Position numbers and translations under genes: made by a program. Below are positions 25,864-33,660 of a stretch of 64,000 nt of DNA, in pieces (positions within the stretch are counted from its first letter, which is position 1; each line of letters opens with the position of its first letter). The notes under the pieces are model-generated. The model had not been told where the DNA came from. It did no database searches and was given only the letters and a program-made list of their open reading frames with translations. Origin of the DNA: Actinomyces slackii (lineage in GTDB: Bacteria > Actinomycetota > Actinomycetes > Actinomycetales > Actinomycetaceae); NCBI RefSeq assembly GCF_900637295.1, contig NZ_LR134363.1, positions 3,038,001-3,102,000 on the forward strand, given 5' to 3'.

Positions 25864-28800
25864 GTGAGCTCCCTTCTTCTTCCCGTCGGATTGCAACTGG
25901 CCGCCCTGCTGGTGCGGGTTGCCTCCGCCGCGGCGGACCCCTCCCTGGGTACTGCAGCCGCCGTGCTGGGAGATAGCGGGGGTGTCCTTGACCGACTGCG
26001 CCAGATGCGCAGTGGAGATGATCCCCAGCGCCTGGGGAAGCGACTCGCCGAGGAGCTGGAGCGCCGCCTGGAGCAGGAGACGACGGCGGAGAACCGCCGC
26101 GAGCTGCGCGGCGCGGCCACTGAGGTCGAGGCGCTTCTGGCCGAGATCAGGCAGGATGACGACGCCGTTCTTGCGGCGGTCCGCAACCCGGAGACCTTCC
26201 CGGAGTACTTGCGCAAGCGCGCGACCGGCAGGCGCCGGAACGTCGCGCAGGCCGCTGAGCCGGTCTTCGACGCACTAGTGCAGGTGGTGGCCGAGGAGTT
26301 CATGCTCATCGCTCCGAACTCACCGGCCTTCGATACGGCGCATGCGCGCTACGTCATGGATACCCTCGACGACCTGACCGCAACAGCCGACAGGACCGAG
26401 GCCAAGACCGACGCGGTTCTCGCCGGCCAGGCCGGAATCGCCGAGGACGTGCGCGAGATCAAGACAATAGTGAGCAGCGGCGCGGCACAAACACCAATGC
26501 TCGACGCCGACCATCCACTGCGATTCGGCTCGATCCCCAAGGCCGCACCGGGCTTCGAGGAGCGCCCGGAGTATGACCGCCTGCGCGAGGCCCTCAGCGG
26601 TGGTGGCAGCGCGACCATCTCAGCCCTGCAGGGGATGAAAGGGGTCGGCAAGTCCCAGATCGCCGCCAAGTACGCCCGAGAATGCTGGGATGCGGGCTGG
26701 CCCCTGGTCGCCTGGATCAACGCCTCCCCAGCCGGCGACCCGGACAAGGGCGTGATCAGCGGCGTGGACATGGGCCTAGCCAGACTGGCGACGAGACTTA
26801 AGATCGTTGAGGACTCGGACAGCGTCCCAGCGCGCGCTGAGGCACTGGTGGACTGGCTGAACTCGGGTCCGGGGGCTGATTGTCTCATTGTGTTCGACAA
26901 CCTGGAGCGCGCCGACGACCTGCGCGATCGAGTGCCCGAAGCACCGGGTGTGAGAGTCATCGTCACGACGAACCTTCAAGGCAGAGAACTGGGGGAGACG
27001 ATCCCAGTGGGGGTCTTCAGCGAGGACCAGTCCCGCGACTTCCTGCACCACCGCCTGCCGGGAATAACCGACCCGGAGGCTGACCAACTCGCCCAGACCC
27101 TGGGCCACCTGCCCCTGGCACTGGCCCAAGCAGCAGGGACCATCCTGGGCGATCGCTGCGGGGTGGCCACGTACATGGAATTCCTCGCCGACGTTCCTCT
27201 GGAAGAGGCGGTGGATCGCTCCGACGGCGACCAATACCCCGACGCCGTCTGGCAAGCCCTGAGACTGGCCTACACAAGCGCACTGAAAGCTGCGAGCAGG
27301 AAAAATACTGAGCAGGGCCACCTGGCTCGACTCCAACTGGGAGCCCTGGCCCTCATGAGCGAGAACGGTGTCGCGGACTCATGGCTCCACCGTGTCGACG
27401 GCAAGGAGAGCTATGCAGCGATCAAGGCTCTGCGGGCTCTCCGAGAGCGCAGCGTGGTCGCCGTCGCCGATGACGACCACATGGTCTCCCTGCACCGCCT
27501 GCAGTCCCGCGTCATCCGCGAGGACATGATAGAACCAGAACTAACTGACGCTGCTGCCGTGGTGGTCTCCCTGCTCGACTCCGCCCTCCCTAACTCATCC
27601 CAGGACGATCAGGACGGCAGCAAGCGCCAGACCATCAGCACCGTCATCGAGCACCTGGCCGCCCTCGGGACCTCGGACCACAGCGCAGTCGCCAACCAGC
27701 CCGATGCCTTTGCCGACGTGCTGTGCCGCACACAGGTGCTCGCGAATCATGCCGGGGTCAGTTCCAGCGTGATCGCGTTAGATCGAATTGTCAACGCAAT
27801 CGGTGTCCTGCTAGGTCCCACCCACCAGAACACCTTGGCCTCACACCACAACCTGGCTGGCGCCTACCAGAACGCAGGATACCTGGAAAAGGCCACCACC
27901 ATGTACGAGCAAGTACTGGCCGACTGCGAGCGAATACTGGGCCCCAACCATCCAGGCACCCTGACCTCCCGCAACAACCTCGCCAGCGCCTACCAGGAAG
28001 CGGGGCACCTGGGGAAAGCCACCATGCTGCATCAACAGATACTGACCGACCGCGAGAAGGTCCTGGGCCCCGACCACGCAGACACCCTGACCTCCCGCAA
28101 CAACCTGGCCAGTACCTACCTGGCGGCAGGACGCGTGGACGAGGCCATCGGTCTGTTCAAGCAGGTATGGACCGACCACGAGAGAATCCTGGGCCCGGAC
28201 CATCCAGGCACCTTGACCTCCCGCAACAACCTGGCCGGCGCCTACCAGGAAGCGGGGCACATTCAAGAGGCCATCGACCTGCACGAGCAAGTGCTGACCG
28301 ACCACGAGAGAATCCTGGGCCTCGATCACCCAGGCACCCTGAACTCCCGCAACAACCTGGCCAGCGCCTACCAGGCGGCGGGGCGAATAGCGGAGGCCAT
28401 CACCCTGCATGAGCAGGTACTGGCAGACAGTGAGCAGGTTCTTGGCCCCGACCACCCAGGCACCCTGACCTTCCGCAACAACCTGGCCAGTACCTACCAG
28501 AAAGCGGAGCGCCTGGGCAAGGCCATCGGTCTATTCAAGCAGGTACTGGCCGACCGACTTCGGGCCATGGGACCTGACCACCCGGGCACCCTGACCTCCC
28601 GCAACAACCTGGCCGGCGCCTACCAGGAAGCGGGGCACCTCGACGAGGCCATCACACTTTTTGAAGAGACCCTGACCGACCGTGAGCGGGTCCTGGGTCT
28701 CGACCATCCGCACTCTTTAGGCTCGCGTCACAACCTGGCTGGCGCTTACCAGGAAGCGGGGCGCCTTGAGGAGGCCATTGACCTTTTCGTGCAGGTACTG

Positions 28801-29046
28801 GCCGACTGTGAGCGGGTCCTAGGAACTGATCACTCAGACACCCTGACCTCACGTCACAATCTGGCCAGCGCCTACTGGGAATCGGGAGACCAGGACAAAG
28901 CCATCGCCCTCCTCGATCAGGTACTGGCCGACCACGAGCGGGTCCTGGGACCCGACCACCCCAGCACCACTGCGGTCCGCGAGAACCTCGAGGCCGCCCG
29001 TCGGGCCCTTGAGGAGCAGGATCCTAAGTCGGGCCCCTCCTCCTGA
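25864..29046 (+). CDS. NB-ARC/TPR STAND ATPase (NLR-like, putative defence protein)
   Basis: The 1060-residue protein has a three-part STAND layout. Residues 1-220 are a helical N-terminal region with a hydrophobic first 23 residues, the position of an effector domain. Residues about 225-560 are an NB-ARC NTPase with Walker A GMKGVGKSQ near 256, Walker B LIVFDNLE near 340, and a downstream LGHLPLALAQAAG (GLPL-type) motif. Residues 650-1042 are nine full 42-residue kinesin-light-chain-type TPRs plus a half repeat. Bacterial proteins of this layout sense partners through the repeats and oligomerise; several act in phage defence. That role is inferred here. The start is GTG 25864 without a clear ribosome site. 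Base composition and rare codons differ from the neighbours. Confidence 0.9.
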   Translation: MSSLLLPVGLQLAALLVRVASAAADPSLGTAAAVLGDSGGVLDRLRQMRSGDDPQRLGKRLAEELERRLEQETTAENRRELRGAATEVEALLAEIRQDDDAVLAAVRNPETFPEYLRKRATGRRRNVAQAAEPVFDALVQVVAEEFMLIAPNSPAFDTAHARYVMDTLDDLTATADRTEAKTDAVLAGQAGIAEDVREIKTIVSSGAAQTPMLDADHPLRFGSIPKAAPGFEERPEYDRLREALSGGGSATISALQGMKGVGKSQIAAKYARECWDAGWPLVAWINASPAGDPDKGVISGVDMGLARLATRLKIVEDSDSVPARAEALVDWLNSGPGADCLIVFDNLERADDLRDRVPEAPGVRVIVTTNLQGRELGETIPVGVFSEDQSRDFLHHRLPGITDPEADQLAQTLGHLPLALAQAAGTILGDRCGVATYMEFLADVPLEEAVDRSDGDQYPDAVWQALRLAYTSALKAASRKNTEQGHLARLQLGALALMSENGVADSWLHRVDGKESYAAIKALRALRERSVVAVADDDHMVSLHRLQSRVIREDMIEPELTDAAAVVVSLLDSALPNSSQDDQDGSKRQTISTVIEHLAALGTSDHSAVANQPDAFADVLCRTQVLANHAGVSSSVIALDRIVNAIGVLLGPTHQNTLASHHNLAGAYQNAGYLEKATTMYEQVLADCERILGPNHPGTLTSRNNLASAYQEAGHLGKATMLHQQILTDREKVLGPDHADTLTSRNNLASTYLAAGRVDEAIGLFKQVWTDHERILGPDHPGTLTSRNNLAGAYQEAGHIQEAIDLHEQVLTDHERILGLDHPGTLNSRNNLASAYQAAGRIAEAITLHEQVLADSEQVLGPDHPGTLTFRNNLASTYQKAERLGKAIGLFKQVLADRLRAMGPDHPGTLTSRNNLAGAYQEAGHLDEAITLFEETLTDRERVLGLDHPHSLGSRHNLAGAYQEAGRLEEAIDLFVQVLADCERVLGTDHSDTLTSRHNLASAYWESGDQDKAIALLDQVLADHERVLGPDHPSTTAVRENLEAARRALEEQDPKSGPSS
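27811..28989 (+). repeat. 126-bp direct repeats encoding TPR array
   Basis: Nine consecutive 126-base units and a partial tenth encode 42-residue TPRs. Each begins with a variant of LGPDHPGTLTSRNNLASAYQ. Units 2-7 are very similar in DNA, indicating recent expansion or homogenisation by recombination, while the outer units have diverged. Confidence 0.9.
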
Positions 29047-29095
29047 CCACTCCCCCGGCGACCAGCCCTCTCCCGGGCCTGCCGGCCACTGCGCC

Positions 29096-30028
29096 TCAGG
29101 CCCTCGGCCCCCGCCGGCCTCGCAGGCCGTCCAGGAGGCCCTGAGCCAGAGCCCGGGCGCGCTCCGCCCGCGGCGGGGCCATAATCGCGTTGAAGGCCGC
29201 GTACTTGGCGATCCACACCAGGTAGCCGACCCTCCAGGCCACCGGCAGCAGACCCGAGCCGATGAGGGCCAGCGTGTTACGGGCCAGGTAGTAGTTGCGC
29301 ACCGGGCTGTGCATATGCACCGGCTGGCGCCGCCCAGGAATCCTCACCACCTCATCGCCCAATGAGTGGGCCATCGCGGTGCCCGTGGCCACGATCAGCT
29401 CATAGCCCTCTCGGCGCGCCCGCAGCCCCCACTCCAGATCCACATGATCAATGAACAGGCCCTCGTTCATCAGCCCCACGCGATCCAGGGCCTCCATGGA
29501 GATGAGGCAGCCCGAGGCGATGAGGAAGGCCACGCTCAGATAGGGCTGGGCCAGCTCCTCAGCCGTGGCGCGCCGCGGCCCCCAGCGCCGGGCCACGTAG
29601 ACGAGCTGATCACGGCCCTGCCGCTCCTCACCCACCAGCGGCCCCACGGCCCCCACCGGGGCCGGCCGCCCCCGGGCACTGGCCGCGAAGGCCTCGACGA
29701 GCTGAGCGACCATGCCCGGCCCGGGCACGGAGTCGTCGTCGGACAGCAGCACCCAGCGCGCACCCAGGGACCGGGCCGCGGCGATGCCCGCGTTCTGGGC
29801 GGCGGCGATCCCCCGGTTGCCGCCGTTCTCGACGAGGCGCGCCCCGGCGCGCTCACAGGCCCCGCGCACGGGCTCGAGCTCGCCTGGCGCCGAGCCGTTG
29901 TCGACCACGATCACCCACTGGCACTGGCGGGCCAGCTCCTCGATGAGCACCGGCGCCTCAGCGCCGGGATGGTAGGTCACCACGACGGCAGCCACCCCCG
30001 TGGCCGGGGCGCCCCCCGCCGCCGTCAT
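29096..30028 (-). CDS. Family 2 glycosyltransferase, rhamnosyltransferase-like
   Basis: The 310-residue GT2 has VVVTYHPG near residue 16, VVDNGS near 41, the NRGIAAAQNAGIA acceptor-side motif near 71 and the metal-binding LSDDDSVP near 94. The later GLFIDHVDLEWGLRARREG block is characteristic of RfbF/WbbL-type rhamnosyltransferases. The frame is open further upstream, but the ATG at 30028 overlapping the stop of the preceding GT4 (ATGA) is the natural start. It is the last gene of the wzm-wzt operon and is convergent with the STAND gene, 49 bases away. L-rhamnose as donor is likely because of the linked rml genes. Confidence 0.93.
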   Translation of the reverse strand: MTAAGGAPATGVAAVVVTYHPGAEAPVLIEELARQCQWVIVVDNGSAPGELEPVRGACERAGARLVENGGNRGIAAAQNAGIAAARSLGARWVLLSDDDSVPGPGMVAQLVEAFAASARGRPAPVGAVGPLVGEERQGRDQLVYVARRWGPRRATAEELAQPYLSVAFLIASGCLISMEALDRVGLMNEGLFIDHVDLEWGLRARREGYELIVATGTAMAHSLGDEVVRIPGRRQPVHMHSPVRNYYLARNTLALIGSGLLPVAWRVGYLVWIAKYAAFNAIMAPPRAERARALAQGLLDGLRGRRGPRA

Positions 30029-31431
30029 CGCCTCAGCCTGGCCAGGCGCCAGCGGACCTTCTCCGCCAGGCCGCCGGCTCCCCGGGTGCGCAGCACGTGG
30101 ACGGTCGAGCGCAGGTCGCGGCGCACGGCGGAGATGACGGGGATGCGCCCGGCATGGGCGCCGCGCGCCACCCTCTCGTGGTCCGCGGCGCGGTAGGGGG
30201 CGGCGCAGTAGGCCCGCAGGGGCGCCAGGGAGCGGCGCCACTTGTACTCCTGGGAGACTTCACTGACCCGCTGGCGCACGCGCTGGGACTCCTGGGGGTC
30301 GGTGAGCAGCTCGAGGATCGCCTGGGCCAGGGCCTCGACATCCTCAACCTCCACAGTGCGGCCAAGCGACCGGGCCTCGACGACATCCGCGAAGGAGTCC
30401 CCGCGCGAGCACACGATGGGCAGGCCCGCCCACAGGTAGTCCAGGATCCGGGTGCGGAAGGAGAAGGCCGTCTCCACATGGTCGAAGTGCGTCGAGATGC
30501 CGATATCGGCGTCCATGAGGTAGTTGATGCGGTCCTCGTAGACCACCCAGTCCTCGTGGAAGAACACGGTGGTCCCCGTCAGCCCCAGCGCGTCGGCCTC
30601 CTGGCGGGTCCGGGTGGCCATGTCCATCTGGGGGACATCGGGGTTGGGGTGCTTCATGCCCAGGAAGAACAGGCGCACCGTGGGCACCTGGGCCCGCACC
30701 AGGTCGATGGCCCGCACCACGCTGAGCGGGTCGAACCAGTTGTAGACGCCCCCTCCCCAGATGATCACCGGGTCCTCAGGGCCGATGCCGGGCACGCGCC
30801 CCCGGATGGGGTGGTGGGTCTGGACGGGGTCGGCGTCGGAGGTGCCGAAGGGCACGACGTCGATGAGGCTGCGCAGCGAGGGGTCGGCGTCGTAGACCTC
30901 CGGGTTGATCCGGCCGGTGGCCGCCAGATGCCCGATCCACAGGTCCCTCTGCTTCTCCGAGGCGCAGATGAAGAAGTCCCCGCGCGCCGCCTGGGCGCCC
31001 AGCTCGGCCAGGGCCCGGGCCAGGGCGGCCTCGCGCTGGTCCATCGGCTCGTACTTCTCCACCTCCAGGGACTCTAAGTGGAAGGGGTCGTAGAGGTCGA
31101 TGACGATCTTGCACCCACTGGTGCGCAGCCAGGGGAAGGTGGCGGCGATGTAGCCCTGGATGATGAGGATGTCGGCGCCCTCGACCTCGGCGCGGAAGGA
31201 CTCCACGGTGGCCCGGGCTGTCTGGAAGCCCACGCCCTGCCGCTCGCAGGCGGCGAAGGTCAGCAGGCGCACCCTGTGGCCCTCCTGCGAGAGGTGCGCC
31301 GCGATCTCCCAGGCGCGGATGGCCGGGCCGGCCATCCTCTCCCCCAGGGTGTCGAGTGTGGCCACGATGATCCGCTGAGGGCCGGGGCCCGCCTGCTGCG
31401 CGCTCATCTCCAGGCTCTGATCCATGCTCAT
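30025..31431 (-). CDS. Family 4 glycosyltransferase
   Basis: The 468-residue GT-B enzyme has an N-terminal domain starting RIIVATLDTLGERMAGPAIR, a conserved start in GT4 proteins linked to Wzm/Wzt exporters. Its donor domain has IIWGGGVYNWFDP, the HEDWVVYEDRINYLMDADIG segment and TRILDYLWAGLPIVCSRGDS as the nucleotide-sugar site. A basic tail of about 70 residues may contact the membrane. The ATG at 31431 overlaps the wzt stop; the longer frame to 31476 is rejected because it would run into wzt. It likely extends the polymer exported by the adjacent ABC transporter. Confidence 0.9.
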   Translation of the reverse strand: MSMDQSLEMSAQQAGPGPQRIIVATLDTLGERMAGPAIRAWEIAAHLSQEGHRVRLLTFAACERQGVGFQTARATVESFRAEVEGADILIIQGYIAATFPWLRTSGCKIVIDLYDPFHLESLEVEKYEPMDQREAALARALAELGAQAARGDFFICASEKQRDLWIGHLAATGRINPEVYDADPSLRSLIDVVPFGTSDADPVQTHHPIRGRVPGIGPEDPVIIWGGGVYNWFDPLSVVRAIDLVRAQVPTVRLFFLGMKHPNPDVPQMDMATRTRQEADALGLTGTTVFFHEDWVVYEDRINYLMDADIGISTHFDHVETAFSFRTRILDYLWAGLPIVCSRGDSFADVVEARSLGRTVEVEDVEALAQAILELLTDPQESQRVRQRVSEVSQEYKWRRSLAPLRAYCAAPYRAADHERVARGAHAGRIPVISAVRRDLRSTVHVLRTRGAGGLAEKVRWRLARLRR

Positions 31432-32654
31432 GACTGCCCGCCTTCCGTGACTGCCGCTGCGGCCGGGACCTGCCACCGGGCGGACATGGACACCGGCCCC
31501 CCGGAGTCCAGCCCCGAGCCGGCGCCCACCGTCAGCCAGGCGATCTCGCGCACGAAGTCCACCACATCATCGGGCCCGGTTCCCACGATGCCGGCGTGCA
31601 CGGAGTACTGGCCCTTCTGCAGGGGCAGGCTGGGGATGGTGATGTCGACATGCCCGGGCCCCTGAAGGTCGGGCAGGCGCGCCCCCTGGTCCCGGGAGAA
31701 GCAGGCCCACAGGTGCTCGCCCTCGGCGGTGTCCATGGTGATGCCCAGGTTCGGGTCGGGGATCCGGGAGTGGGCGGTGTAGTGGATCCGCAGCACCACG
31801 CGGTCCCCGGTGCGCAGGCCCTCCTCGGTCATGGGGCCCTGGGGGCCCAGGACCTCGACGCGATCGACCATGGCCTCCCCGGTGCCCCAACGGACCCGGC
31901 CGTTGTCATCGGTGCGGATGTTGGTGCGGGCCGCATCGGCGTACTGCTCCAGGACGACGCCGGCCTCCCCCACGGCGCGCAGGCTGCCGTGGTCCAGGTA
32001 GGCGGCGCGGTCGGCCATGGAGCGCAGCTGGGGCAGGGAGTGGGAGACGACGACGACGGTGCGCCCCTCGCGCCGGAAGTCGGCGAACTTCTCGGCGCAC
32101 TTCTCCTGGAAGGTGGCATCGCCCACGGCCAGGATCTCGTCGACCAGCATGATCTCGGGCTCGGTGTGGATGGCCACGGAGAAGCCCAGGCGCACGTACA
32201 TGCCCGAGGAGTAGTTCTTCACCGGCTGGTCGATGAAGGCCTCGACGCCGGAGAAGTCCACGATCGCGTCGAATCGGGCGTCGACCTCCTGCTTGGACAT
32301 CCCCAGGATGGAGCCGTTGAGGTAGATGTTGTCCCGCCCGGAGAGCTCGGGGTGGAATCCCGAGCCCACCTCCAGCATGGCCGCCATGCGCCCGCGCCGC
32401 TCGATCCTGCCGGAGTCGGGCACCAGGATCCGGGCCAGGCACTTCAGCAGGGTGGACTTGCCCGAGCCGTTGTCCCCCACCAGGGCGAAGGTGGAGCCCT
32501 GCGGGATCTCCAGGCTGACGTCCTTCAGGGCGTGGAAGTCCCGGTAGGCCGAGGCCCCCCGGCGCAGGAGCGCCGACTTCAGGGTGTTGTTGCGCTCGGT
32601 GAAGACTCGGAAGGTCTTGGAGACGCCCTCGATGGTGATCGCCGCATCCGTCAT
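31428..32654 (-). CDS. wzt: ABC polysaccharide exporter ATPase with C-terminal cargo domain (Wzt)
   Basis: The 408-residue protein has an ATPase domain at residues 1-240 and a beta-rich Wzt C-terminal domain at about 245-400. The ATPase has Walker A GDNGSGKST at 60-68, the YSSGMYVRLG signature near 150 and Walker B IMLVDEILAVGD near 172. In O-antigen exporters such as E. coli O9a the C-terminal domain binds the capped glycan end and sets specificity. Its presence here implies a defined terminal modification recognised before export. The ATG at 32654 lies one base after the wzm stop. The longer frame overlaps wzm and is rejected. Confidence 0.95.
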   Translation of the reverse strand: MTDAAITIEGVSKTFRVFTERNNTLKSALLRRGASAYRDFHALKDVSLEIPQGSTFALVGDNGSGKSTLLKCLARILVPDSGRIERRGRMAAMLEVGSGFHPELSGRDNIYLNGSILGMSKQEVDARFDAIVDFSGVEAFIDQPVKNYSSGMYVRLGFSVAIHTEPEIMLVDEILAVGDATFQEKCAEKFADFRREGRTVVVVSHSLPQLRSMADRAAYLDHGSLRAVGEAGVVLEQYADAARTNIRTDDNGRVRWGTGEAMVDRVEVLGPQGPMTEEGLRTGDRVVLRIHYTAHSRIPDPNLGITMDTAEGEHLWACFSRDQGARLPDLQGPGHVDITIPSLPLQKGQYSVHAGIVGTGPDDVVDFVREIAWLTVGAGSGLDSGGPVSMSARWQVPAAAAVTEGGQS

Positions 32655-32655
32655 G

Positions 32656-33486
32656 TCACAGAACCTCCGCCAGTCGGGGCTGATACCGGTCGAATACGCG
32701 CCACCCGATGAGGAAGACCCCCAGGGACAGGACGAGCACGATGGCGCAGGTGCTCGCATCGGGCAGCCGGTTGTCGTAGAGGAGGTTCCTGAAGGCCTCG
32801 ATAAAGTGGTAGAAGGGGTTGAGCCTGTAGGCGGACAGGACCGTGATCCCGTGGAAGGAGCCCAGGGAGTCCGAGACCTTGGCCACCATGGCGGCCGGGT
32901 AGACGATGGGGTTGGCGTAGAACCAGATCTGGAAGAGGATGCCCACCAGGTACTGGGTGTCGCGGAAGTGCACGTTGGCGATGGCCATGATCATCGCGGC
33001 GCCCGTGGCGAAGAGCGTGAGCAGGGCCATGAGCAGGATCGTGGGGATGATGTAGAGGTAGGGCATGCCGCCCAGCAGGGCGATGGCCACGGCGAGCACC
33101 GCCATCTCGATGGACCACGAGTAGAGCCAGGACAGGGAGTTGGACACCAGCAGGGCCGAGCGCGGGAAGTAGACCTTCTTGATGAGGTTCTCATTGCCCA
33201 CCAGCGCGCTCATCCCCCCGTTGACCACATTGGAGAAGAAGGCCCAGGGCAGCAGTCCGCACATGAGCCACAGCGCGAAGATGTTCATGCCCGAGGGGTC
33301 CCCGGGGTCGGGCTGGACGCGGATGATGAAGGCGAAGACGAAGGAGTAGACGAGCATGAGGGCCAGCGGGTTGGCCAGCGACCACAGCTGCCCCAGGGCG
33401 GTCCGCTTATACTTCCCCTTGACCTCGCGCATCGTGAGGTTGTAGAGGAGCTCACGCGAGGCCCGCAGATCATTGATGATCGACAA
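32656..33486 (-). CDS. wzm: ABC-2 type polysaccharide exporter permease (Wzm)
   Basis: The permease has about six membrane helices and the ABC-2 features YNLTMREVKGKYKRT at its cytoplasmic N-terminus and NPFYHFIEAFRN near the end. It pairs with Wzt to export complete glycan chains. I place the start at TTG 33486 (276 residues), because AAGGA lies six bases before it and the product then begins at the usual family position; an ATG at 33525 would add 13 residues but has no ribosome site. This is the first gene of the wzm-wzt-GT4-GT2 operon, after a strong hairpin. Confidence 0.93.
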   Translation of the reverse strand: MSIINDLRASRELLYNLTMREVKGKYKRTALGQLWSLANPLALMLVYSFVFAFIIRVQPDPGDPSGMNIFALWLMCGLLPWAFFSNVVNGGMSALVGNENLIKKVYFPRSALLVSNSLSWLYSWSIEMAVLAVAIALLGGMPYLYIIPTILLMALLTLFATGAAMIMAIANVHFRDTQYLVGILFQIWFYANPIVYPAAMVAKVSDSLGSFHGITVLSAYRLNPFYHFIEAFRNLLYDNRLPDASTCAIVLVLSLGVFLIGWRVFDRYQPRLAEVL

Positions 33487-33565
33487 AACACATCCTTCGT
33501 CCGGAGGCACCGCCTGCCGGCGCATCCGCGCCCATCATAGGCCGAGGCCCCTGGCCGCGCGCACG

Positions 33566-33610
33566 CCCCGCCCACCGGCTGCCCCGTGGTGGGGCGGCAG
33601 GTGGGCGGGG
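33566..33610 (-). terminator. Long GC-rich hairpin after the hydrolase gene
   Basis: An 11-base perfect outer stem (33566-33576 with 33600-33610) continues, after a mismatch, into an inner stem of eight pairs with a 5-base loop. It lies about 50 bases past the stop of the choline-binding hydrolase and before wzm. No T-run follows, as is usual in high-GC actinobacteria. Confidence 0.65.
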
Positions 33611-33660
33611 CGGCGACGGCAGGCCCAGCCGGGCGCTCAGGCGGGTGCTCAGCCGGGTCC

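Noticed and set aside
27811-28989. Regular repeats considered as a CRISPR-like array
   Set aside because: Repeats are contiguous, 126 bases long and encode 42-residue TPRs in frame; there are no spacers.
25163-29046. Mobile element carrying the STAND cassette
   Set aside because: I searched the flanks by eye for transposase, integrase, tRNA and long direct or inverted repeats and found none, so no boundaries can be claimed.
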